This document shows, piece by piece, positions 1-4,896 of a stretch of 6,504 nucleotides of DNA (the first letter of the stretch is position 1; every line of letters starts with the position of its first letter). The notes under the pieces are model-generated. The model searched no databases. It saw only the letters and a program-made list of their open reading frames with translations, and was not told the DNA's origin. This DNA comes from an uncultured Hungatella sp. GTDB lineage: Bacteria > Bacillota > Clostridia > Lachnospirales > Lachnospiraceae. Made by a program: the position numbers and the translations under genes. Location of the stretch: NCBI GenBank assembly GCA_959018155.1, contig CAUEKH010000144.1, forward strand, positions 1 through 6,504. Reading direction: 5' to 3'.

Positions 1-46
1 CAGCATTCATTCTCAGCAGGCCGGGCGTGGTTTGCCAACTGACCAA

Positions 47-52
47 ATTATA
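47..52 (-). promoter_or_regulatory. Possible divergent -10 element upstream of the LysR gene
   Basis: Read on the - strand, these bases give a perfect TATAAT hexamer pointing off the left edge, away from the LysR gene. LysR-type regulators are often transcribed divergently from a target gene, so the location is suggestive. However, the matching -35 position (around bases 70-75) is only AT-rich and does not resemble TTGACA, and no ribosome binding site plus start codon is seen between here and base 1. The gene it would serve is outside the window. Confidence 0.25.
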
Positions 53-85
53 TAGGGGAAAAACGATAAAATAAAATTCTAAATA

Positions 86-114
86 ATTATTTATTGATAA
101 ATCTATGTTATGAT
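86..114 (+). promoter_or_regulatory. Probable promoter of the LysR gene (extended -10)
   Basis: TGtTATGAT at 106-114 is an extended -10 element (TG, one base, then TATGAT, five of six matches to TATAAT). The -35 position at 86-91 is AT-rich and poor, which is tolerated by extended -10 promoters. Transcription would start near base 121, giving a leader of about 33 bases before the ATG at 154. A perfect 6-bp inverted repeat, ATTTAT-TG-ATAAAT (89-102), lies in the spacer. It could be an autoregulatory site, but such palindromes arise easily in AT-rich DNA. Confidence 0.4.
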
Positions 115-139
115 AGTAAAAATTTCAGGATAAAACAGC

Positions 140-145
140 GGGAGG
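140..145 (+). promoter_or_regulatory. Ribosome binding site fixing the LysR start
   Basis: GGGAGG sits 8 bases before the ATG at 154, an ideal spacing. The reading frame is open back to a TTG at 94, but that codon has no Shine-Dalgarno sequence and lies upstream of the predicted -10 element. Translation therefore almost certainly begins at 154. Confidence 0.9.
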
Positions 146-153
146 TTGAAGAG

Positions 154-1050
154 ATGATTGGTTTCCGCATTGATACATTTCTTACTGTATGCAGATTTAT
201 GAATTTTACGCGGGCAGCGGAATATTTGAATATTACTCAGCCGGCGGTTTCCCACCATATCCGGTATCTGGAGGAACTGTACGGGGCAAAGCTTTTTGAA
301 TATACGGGGAAAAAGATAAGTCTGACGGAGGCGGGGAAAGTGCTTCTGTCAGCTGCCACAACGATGAAGCACGACGAACTTCATTTAAAATCAGTGATGA
401 GTCAGAAAACTGGCAGCGGCGGGCAGCTTGTATTTGGCGCTACCATGACAATCGGGGAATACGTAATGCCGGAGGCGTTAAAACGCCTGATTGCCGCCCG
501 GCCCGGTATCTCAGTCAGGATGACGGTTGCGGACACGCTGGAACTTCTAAGAAGACTGGATGCCGGAGAAATCGAGTTTGCCATCGTTGAAGGCTTTTTT
601 CAGAAGAAAGAGTACGATTACCTGGTGTACGACCGGGACAGGTTTGTGATTGTGGCGGCGCCCGGTTACCAGTTTAAAAAGCCGGTAAAGGTGATTGAAG
701 ATCTGACAGAGGAATGCCTTTTTATCAGGGAAAAAGGTTCGGGCACGAGGTACGTCTTTGAGCGATACCTGGAAGGGAAGAATCTGCTGATCCACGATTT
801 TACGAATTTCATGGAGATCAGCCATATCGGGGCGATAAAGACGATGGTGGAGGATGGCTGCGGGATCACATTTTTGTATGAGGCCGCGGTGATACGTGAG
901 ATTGAAAATGGCAAGCTTGTGCGGGTTGAACTGGAGGATTTTGAACTGAGCCACGACTTTACATTTATCTGGAGAAAAGGGAGTATTTATTCTGAGTATT
1001 ACAAAGGGATATTTGAGGTGCTTTGTGGAGGGGAGGCAGGAGACAGTTAA
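154..1050 (+). CDS. LysR-type transcriptional regulator (LTTR)
   Basis: A complete 298-residue protein, the usual LTTR length. Residues about 5-64 form the winged helix-turn-helix; FTRAAEYLNITQPAVSHHIR (18-37) is the classic LTTR recognition helix region and LYGAKLFEYTGKKISLTEAG follows as the wing. A linker helix leads into a type-2 periplasmic-binding-protein-like effector domain (about 89-290), with a strand-helix start at QLVFGATMTIGEYVMP and a GIKT/GCGITFL-type segment near 226-241. The effector domain's style is close to CysL/YwfK-like LTTRs, but this does not fix the ligand. As a family, these are tetrameric DNA-binding proteins that switch nearby genes on when a small molecule binds. 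The start is set by GGGAGG eight bases before the ATG. The next gene downstream has its own strong promoter, so this is probably a single-gene unit. Its target is unknown and may be a divergent gene beyond base 1. No hairpin terminator is visible after the stop. Confidence 0.93.
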   Translation: MIGFRIDTFLTVCRFMNFTRAAEYLNITQPAVSHHIRYLEELYGAKLFEYTGKKISLTEAGKVLLSAATTMKHDELHLKSVMSQKTGSGGQLVFGATMTIGEYVMPEALKRLIAARPGISVRMTVADTLELLRRLDAGEIEFAIVEGFFQKKEYDYLVYDRDRFVIVAAPGYQFKKPVKVIEDLTEECLFIREKGSGTRYVFERYLEGKNLLIHDFTNFMEISHIGAIKTMVEDGCGITFLYEAAVIREIENGKLVRVELEDFELSHDFTFIWRKGSIYSEYYKGIFEVLCGGEAGDS

Positions 1051-1106
1051 GAACGGAAACAGGGAATTGTGTTTGGAAAATATTTGCTTAATTTATAAAA
1101 ATCCCC

Positions 1107-1135
1107 TTGACAGCCACAACTGTATCTGCTATTGT
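1107..1135 (+). promoter_or_regulatory. Strong sigma-A-type promoter of the VanW-domain gene
   Basis: TTGACA (1107-1112, perfect -35) is followed after exactly 17 bases by TATTGT (1130-1135). This is preceded by TG and one base at 1127-1129, making an extended -10. The predicted start is near 1142, leaving a leader of about 64 bases. This is the best promoter in the window. It marks the VanW gene as a separate transcription unit from the LysR gene. Confidence 0.8.
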
Positions 1136-1151
1136 TACAGTAAACTGTAAC
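1134..1151 (+). promoter_or_regulatory. Perfect inverted repeat over the -10/start site (probable operator)
   Basis: GTTACAG (1134-1140), TAAA spacer, CTGTAAC (1145-1151): a perfect 7-bp dyad overlapping the end of the -10 hexamer and the predicted transcription start. A third copy of the ACTGTA half-site lies at 1119-1124, inside the -35/-10 spacer. The position is that of a repressor operator. The TTACA/TGTAA arms recall sites of the BlaI/MecI/CopY group, but the 4-base centre does not match their usual spacing, so the regulator is unidentified. There are no T residues after the dyad, so it is not a terminator. Confidence 0.55.
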
Positions 1152-1192
1152 GATAAAAGTTTCAGTTGCCAAATGCTGGAAACCATATAGAC

Positions 1193-1197
1193 AGGAG
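1193..1197 (+). promoter_or_regulatory. Ribosome binding site fixing the VanW-gene start
   Basis: AGGAG ends 8 bases before the ATG at 1206. The frame also contains a GTG at 1197, but that codon overlaps the Shine-Dalgarno sequence itself, so ATG 1206 is the start. Confidence 0.88.
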
Positions 1198-1205
1198 TGA
1201 AGAAT

Positions 1206-2894
1206 ATGAACAGATACAGCAGCAGAATCAGGAGAAGACGCAGAAACAGGAGGCTGGCAGCTTACGGCTGTGCGGCGCTTATTATGGCAGTCTCTGTTTC
1301 CGGTGTATGGTGGTCTGTCATGAAGAAAAATAAAGGCGGTGTACACGACGCCTATGCAGCCGGAATCGAAATGACGCCATACAGAGAGGAATCTGAAAAT
1401 ACCACACTTCCAACGGAAGTGGTAAGTTTGAATGGGGTTGAGATTACAGGCTTGACCCGACAGCAGGCGGAAGAACTACTCCTTAAAACACCGTGGTCGC
1501 TTTCCGTGGAAAATGGAGAAGAAACCGTCTCCGTCGACAATTTCCTGAAAACGGAACTGGAGAGGGTACTTAATGAGATCTATGGCGACGGTGATGCGAA
1601 GCCGGGGAACTATACAACCGATTCTGAAAGGCTGGAGGAATCGGCCAGAGCTCTGGTGAACACTCTCGCTGAAAAATGGGATCGCTCCGTTGTAAATTCC
1701 CAGTTACTCTCTTTTGACAAAGAAAAGGGCAGTTTTACTTATTCGGAGGCTCAATCCGGCCGCACAATGAATCAGCAGGCGGCGGTGGAGGCGATTATGG
1801 CGGCGGTAAAGTCCGGGAAATATGATGCCAGGATTGCGGCGGAGTTTACAGTGACCGAACCGGAGCGGACAGCGGCTCAGGCCAAAGAACAGTACCGGGT
1901 GATCGGTACATTTACAACGAAAACAACGGATAACCGGAACAGGAATCAGAATATTCTTCTGGCTGTGGAGGCCATAGACGGCAAAGTGATAAAACCCGGC
2001 GAAGAATTTTCATTCAATTCGACGACGGGAAACAGGACAAAGGAAAAAGGGTATCAGCCAGCTGGGGCGTACCGCAATGGCGTGCTGATAGAAGAACCGG
2101 GCGGGGGCGTATGTCAGGTTTCCACAACGCTTTACAATGCAGTGGTCGGTTCCGGGTTAAATGCCACAGAACGCCATTCCCACAGTTACCCGCCAGGTTA
2201 TATCCAGTCGGGGGAAGATGCCATGGTGAGTTTTGACGGATATGCAGGCCCTGATTTGAAATTCGTCAATACCGGGAAGAGTTCGGTAGCGGTCCGCGCT
2301 TCATTAAAGGACAATGTTTTAAAGGTGTCTGTGATCGGCCTTCCAATTCTCGATGAAGGCGTCAAGGTGACGATGCGCTCGGAAAAGGTAAAAGAGATTG
2401 AGGCCCCCACTCCGGTTGTCGAGGAGAATAAAAAGCTTGCGGCAGGCACGGAACGTGTCGTGGACAATGGCCAGAATGGGAGTGTCTGGAAGACGTTCCG
2501 TGTGGTGACAAAGAACGGGCAGGTGGTGGAAGAGACTCCGCTTCACAATACCACATATCGGGGAAAGGCAGCCGTTATTCAGAAAAATTCAGATATACCG
2601 GCGGAAGAGAGCGGTGCGGCAGAAGAAAGCGGTGTGGCGGAAGAGAGCGGTGTGACAGAAGAAAGCGGGCTGGGAGCGAATGCAGGAAATGAAACTGCGC
2701 CGGGAGAAAATGGAGTCGGAGCGGTTACAGAAATAAAAACCGCGCCTGGTGAAGTGAAACCCGGAGCGAACACGGGAGATGGAACTGCGCCGGGAGCAAG
2801 TGGATTCGGAGCGCCTGCCGGAGAAAAGACCGCGCCTGGTGAAGTGCAACCCGGAGCGAACGCGGGAGATGGAACTGTGACGGGAGAAAACTAA
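1206..2894 (+). CDS. Membrane-anchored VanW-domain/G5-like cell-surface protein with repeat tail
   Basis: A 562-residue protein. Residues 1-17 are a very arginine-rich cytoplasmic tail, and residues about 18-37 are a single membrane-spanning or uncleaved signal segment, so the rest faces outside. Residues about 75-215 resemble the putative peptidoglycan-binding domain that usually precedes VanW. The VanW domain spans about 230-365 and carries the family signature: PGEEFSFN (264-271), then PGGGVCQVSTTLYNA (298-312) with an invariant-looking Cys303, then ERHSHSYP (322-329), and GEDAMVSFDG (336-345). Residues about 393-455 look like a G5 domain, a fold found in wall-binding and glycan-binding proteins. 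From 466 the protein turns into low-complexity Glu/Gly/Ala/Pro repeats. VanW is an accessory protein of some vanB-type glycopeptide clusters, but its reaction is unknown and most family members, like this one, sit outside such clusters. No transcription terminator follows, so transcription may continue into the carboxypeptidase gene. The stop at 2892 interrupts the repeat array and looks secondary. Confidence 0.9.
   Translation: MNRYSSRIRRRRRNRRLAAYGCAALIMAVSVSGVWWSVMKKNKGGVHDAYAAGIEMTPYREESENTTLPTEVVSLNGVEITGLTRQQAEELLLKTPWSLSVENGEETVSVDNFLKTELERVLNEIYGDGDAKPGNYTTDSERLEESARALVNTLAEKWDRSVVNSQLLSFDKEKGSFTYSEAQSGRTMNQQAAVEAIMAAVKSGKYDARIAAEFTVTEPERTAAQAKEQYRVIGTFTTKTTDNRNRNQNILLAVEAIDGKVIKPGEEFSFNSTTGNRTKEKGYQPAGAYRNGVLIEEPGGGVCQVSTTLYNAVVGSGLNATERHSHSYPPGYIQSGEDAMVSFDGYAGPDLKFVNTGKSSVAVRASLKDNVLKVSVIGLPILDEGVKVTMRSEKVKEIEAPTPVVEENKKLAAGTERVVDNGQNGSVWKTFRVVTKNGQVVEETPLHNTTYRGKAAVIQKNSDIPAEESGAAEESGVAEESGVTEESGLGANAGNETAPGENGVGAVTEIKTAPGEVKPGANTGDGTAPGASGFGAPAGEKTAPGEVQPGANAGDGTVTGEN
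2601..2672 (+). repeat. Four tandem 18-bp repeats (6-residue EESG motif) in the VanW-protein tail
   Basis: Four exactly contiguous 18-bp units start at 2601, 2619, 2637 and 2655. They encode AEESGA, AEESGV, AEESGV and TEESGL. Differences are mostly at third positions (GAG/GAA, GCG/GCA). The array abuts the 90-bp array that starts at 2673. It would form a flexible acidic spacer outside the cell. Copy number is likely variable between strains, as is usual for in-frame minisatellites. Confidence 0.9.
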
Positions 2895-3119
2895 TTCGGA
2901 GTGGCTGGAGAAAAAAACGTGCCCGGTGAAACGAAAACCGGAGCGACTGCAGGAGACGAACCGATACTTAAGAAAACAAAATTCGGAGAGAATTCATGAG
3001 AGGAAAACCAGTTCAGGAAAATAAACCTTGGCTCGAACGCATGAGAGAAAACCGTACCCGCAGAGACGAACCGGGAATACAATACAGAAAAGGAATTTTC
3101 TCCCAGAAAGTTTAGAGAA
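2673..3119 (+). repeat. 90-bp tandem repeat built from 45-bp half-units, running across the stop codon
   Basis: Units begin with GGAGCGAA-like sequence at 2673, 2763, 2853, 2940 and 3030, so the spacings are 90, 90, 87 and 90 bases, all multiples of three. Each unit splits into two 15-codon halves of the form GAxAGxxTAPGExxx. For example, GANTGDGTAPGASGF at 2763 is followed by GAPAGEKTAPGEVQP at 2808. Bases 2739-2796 and 2829-2886 differ at only four of 58 positions, which points to a recent duplication. Halves from 2898 onward are progressively diverged. The array is coding only up to 2894; the rest lies after the stop codon but stays in the same frame. Confidence 0.85.
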
Positions 3120-3125
3120 TCTTAA
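2895..3125 (+). pseudogene. Decayed in-frame remnant of the VanW-protein C-terminal tail
   Basis: Translation in the VanW-gene frame past the TAA at 2892 gives FGVAGEKNVPGETKT, then GATAGDEP, then after further decay GSNA-stop-EKTVPAETN, all recognisably the same 15-residue repeat. Stops occur at 2892 (TAA), 2997 (TGA) and 3042 (TGA), and the frame finally ends at 3123 (TAA). The first three fall at repeat positions where the consensus has GGA (glycine); two are the single change GGA to TGA. No frameshift separates the units. The simplest reading is that the gene once extended to about 3125, adding some 77 codons, and lost its tail through nonsense changes. The alternative is that the repeat expanded across an older stop, which the in-frame GGA-to-stop pattern makes less likely. 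Confidence 0.7.
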
Positions 3126-3224
3126 GTGGAAATTTTCTGTTATCCATGTTATTATTTTTAATAGCCGTTTTAAGGTTGTGAAAGACAACAACAGTATGGT
3201 ACTAACGAGTAAGGGGAACAGGAA
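3126..3224 (+). other. Upstream region of the carboxypeptidase gene
   Basis: With 2895-3125 this completes a 330-base stretch without an intact gene. It is AT-rich and contains a small perfect hairpin, GTTGT-GAAAG-ACAAC (3175-3189), and a Shine-Dalgarno AAGGGG (3211-3216) eight bases before the ATG at 3225. I see no convincing promoter: TTGTGA (3176-3181) with TACTAA (3200-3205) is weak and would put the start of transcription almost on the ribosome binding site. No terminator for the VanW gene is seen either, so read-through from the 1107-1135 promoter is plausible. Confidence 0.5.
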
Positions 3225-4649
3225 ATGAATCGCTTTTTGAAGGGTTTTTTATGCTGGGTATTGATATGCCAGTGTTTGGTTGTAAATGTTTATGCGGCGC
3301 CGGCCTGGCCGGCTGATACGGCGGTGGAGGCGGAAGCCGGTATTGTAGTGGATGCCGATTCGGGAGCCATATTATACGGAAAAAATATTGATGATACATA
3401 CCCGCCGGCCAGCATTACGAAGCTGTTGACGGCATTGATTGTATTGGAGAACAGTGAGTTGGACGGGACGGTGACATTTACCGAATCCGCCATGAATAAT
3501 GTGGAACCCGATTCCGGCAACAAGTTTAACCTGACAGCGGGAGATACGATGTCGGTGGAAGAATGCCTCTATCTCCTCCTTCTACAGTCCTGCAACCAGG
3601 CGGCGAATGCCCTGGCGGAGCATGTGGCAGGGAGCAATGAGGCGTTTGTGGAAATGATGAACCAGAAGATCTCGGCGCTGGGCTGTACATCCAGCCATTT
3701 TGACAATCCATCCGGGCTCAATGGCGATACCCAGTACGTGTCGGCCAGAGATATGGGAATCATTTCGAGGGCGGTATTTGCCAATCCGAAGCTTTTGGAG
3801 ATCAGTTCCTCTTTAAAATATACGATTCCGGCGACCATCAACAATCCGGAGCCATTTACCATTTATACGGAACACCGGATGCTTAAGGTGGAGGAAACTC
3901 CATACTACTATCCGTCCGCTAAGGCCGGAAAGACGGGATACCTTCTGAAAGCGGGTAATACTTTGGTTACCTATGCGGAGCAGGATGGCAAAAAGCTGAT
4001 TTCTGTCATTTTAAAGGGCAGTCCGGGACAGTACTTTTTGGACGGAAGGGCGCTGCTGGAGTTCGGATTTGCCAACTTTGATAATTTTAATGTATCGGAG
4101 CGCGAAAACGATTACGTTACCGGGGAAAATCCGGTTGAGATTAACGGGAAGAGTTATCTTCCCTCAGATTTGGAGATTGATACCGCTGGAAATGTGACGG
4201 TTCCGAAAGGCGGTACATTTGACGATTTGGAGCACACCCTGGTGACGGAGATTCCAGAGGAACATCCGGAGCGGAGTGTGGCATTTATCCAGTATACGTA
4301 TGACGGGCGGCGGGCCGGAGGCGCTTATTTGAAGGAAAAATACGTCCCGGAACCGGTGACGGAACCGCAGCCGGAGACGACTCCTGAGACGGAACCGGAA
4401 GAGAAAGATGGGGCCGGGGAAAAAGGTTTCCATCTAAGCCCTCTGTGGCTGATCCCGCTTCTCGTACTGGCGGCTGCCGGAGGCGGCGGAGCCTATTTAA
4501 GCTATTCGAGAAAGAAAGAAGAAGAGGCGAGAGCAAAACGCAGGGAGGAGAGAAGAAAGAGACTCTCTGAGGAAGGTGTCTCCGAGGAGGAATTTAACCG
4601 ACTGCTGCAGGAACGCCTGGAAGCGAAGAGGAATAAGAACAAAAAATAG
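3225..4649 (+). CDS. D-alanyl-D-alanine carboxypeptidase (S11 family, PBP5/DacA-like) with C-terminal membrane anchor
   Basis: A 474-residue protein that removes the terminal D-Ala from peptidoglycan pentapeptides on the outer face of the membrane. An N-terminal signal peptide (1-24, probable cleavage VYA|AP) is followed by the penicillin-binding catalytic domain (about 33-282). All three active-site motifs are present: S63-I-T-K66 (in PPASITKLLTAL), S122-C-N124, and K236-T-G238 (in AKAGKTGY). Residues about 285-373 form the PBP5 C-terminal beta domain. Then come a Pro/Glu/Thr linker (374-393), a membrane span (about 404-426), and a cytoplasmic tail of about 47 residues that is almost entirely Lys/Arg/Glu. 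Textbook PBP5 ends in an amphipathic helix; a true membrane span with a charged tail is a variant. The start is supported by AAGGGG eight bases upstream. The gene ends in a clear terminator and may share a transcript with the VanW gene upstream. I cannot tell housekeeping from sporulation-specific use from sequence alone. Confidence 0.93.
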   Translation: MNRFLKGFLCWVLICQCLVVNVYAAPAWPADTAVEAEAGIVVDADSGAILYGKNIDDTYPPASITKLLTALIVLENSELDGTVTFTESAMNNVEPDSGNKFNLTAGDTMSVEECLYLLLLQSCNQAANALAEHVAGSNEAFVEMMNQKISALGCTSSHFDNPSGLNGDTQYVSARDMGIISRAVFANPKLLEISSSLKYTIPATINNPEPFTIYTEHRMLKVEETPYYYPSAKAGKTGYLLKAGNTLVTYAEQDGKKLISVILKGSPGQYFLDGRALLEFGFANFDNFNVSERENDYVTGENPVEINGKSYLPSDLEIDTAGNVTVPKGGTFDDLEHTLVTEIPEEHPERSVAFIQYTYDGRRAGGAYLKEKYVPEPVTEPQPETTPETEPEEKDGAGEKGFHLSPLWLIPLLVLAAAGGGGAYLSYSRKKEEEARAKRREERRKRLSEEGVSEEEFNRLLQERLEAKRNKNKK

Positions 4650-4690
4650 CAGAATGTGAAGTGTTCGCATCAGATATCAGATGATACAGG

Positions 4691-4729
4691 AAAAATCCGG
4701 GGCCCGGTTGGAGGTGCACCGGATTTTTT
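4691..4729 (+). terminator. Intrinsic terminator after the carboxypeptidase gene
   Basis: AAAAATCCGG (4691-4700) pairs perfectly with CCGGATTTTT (4719-4728) around an 18-base loop, and six T residues occupy 4724-4729. It begins 41 bases after the TAG. The A-rich left arm paired with the T tract means it could also work on the opposite strand. It separates the carboxypeptidase unit from the PBP gene. Confidence 0.88.
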
Positions 4730-4742
4730 GCGCAGATGGCCG

Positions 4743-4756
4743 GGTGAGATGTCACC
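4743..4756 (+). repeat. Small inverted repeat between terminator and PBP promoter
   Basis: GGTGA-GATG-TCACC is a perfect 5-bp dyad with a 4-base loop, 14 bases after the terminator T tract. There is no T run on either side, so it is not a second terminator. It lies about 60 bases upstream of the PBP -35 element. It could be a protein site, but a dyad this short may be chance. Confidence 0.3.
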
Positions 4757-4817
4757 TCCCATTTCTTGCATAAATCTGAATATTGAGATCGGTTTTCTTA
4801 AAATACCAGAAAAAGTA

Positions 4818-4846
4818 TTGTAACTGCCTTCACTATCGTTAATAAT
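4818..4846 (+). promoter_or_regulatory. Probable promoter of the class B PBP gene
   Basis: TTGTAA (4818-4823, four of six matches to TTGACA) is followed after 17 bases by AATAAT (4841-4846, five of six matches to TATAAT). Transcription would begin near 4853, giving a leader of about 44 bases. Its position just downstream of a terminator supports an independent unit. Confidence 0.6.
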
Positions 4847-4876
4847 AGATATGTCAGTCCGTAAATTTACATAATC

Positions 4877-4882
4877 GGGAGG
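4877..4882 (+). promoter_or_regulatory. Ribosome binding site of the PBP gene, unusually far from ATG
   Basis: GGGAGG is a near-perfect Shine-Dalgarno sequence but lies 14 bases before the ATG at 4897, against the 7-9 seen for the other three genes here. There is no ATG, GTG or TTG closer in this frame; the only in-frame codons between are ATT (4888), CAA and ATT (4894). The ATG is the best start, possibly with lowered efficiency; an ATT start at 4888 (spacing 5) is a remote alternative. Confidence 0.7.
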
Positions 4883-4896
4883 AAAAGATTCAAATT

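Noticed and set aside
2579..2849. Long antisense open frames across the repeat array
   Set aside because: They are by-products of the GC-rich, stop-poor repeat on the opposite strand. Their translations are low-complexity Ser/Pro/Phe/Ala sequence without start signals.
1206..2894. Glycopeptide (vancomycin) resistance determinant
   Set aside because: The VanW domain alone does not confer resistance. No D-Ala-D-Lac or D-Ala-D-Ser ligase, VanH, VanX or VanRS gene is present in the window.
3086..3101. AGAAAA-GGAA-TTTTCT as a terminator for the VanW gene
   Set aside because: The arms are perfect but only 6 bp and nearly all A-T, with no following T run. It would be too weak to terminate transcription.
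2673..3119. CRISPR array
   Set aside because: The units are contiguous, in frame, coding and spaced by 90 or 87 bases without unique spacers. There are no cas genes. This is a protein-coding minisatellite.
2895..3228. A 66-codon frame from TTG 3028 whose TGA overlaps the carboxypeptidase ATG (ATGA)
   Set aside because: It has no Shine-Dalgarno sequence at TTG 3028, reads through the degenerated repeat in a frame other than the ancestral one, and has no recognisable protein features. The ATGA overlap is probably chance.
4664..4686. Hairpin or repeat around ATCAGAT-ATCAGAT after the carboxypeptidase stop
   Set aside because: It is a 7-bp direct duplication with only 4-bp outer complementarity. 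The real terminator is the 10-bp stem at 4691-4729.
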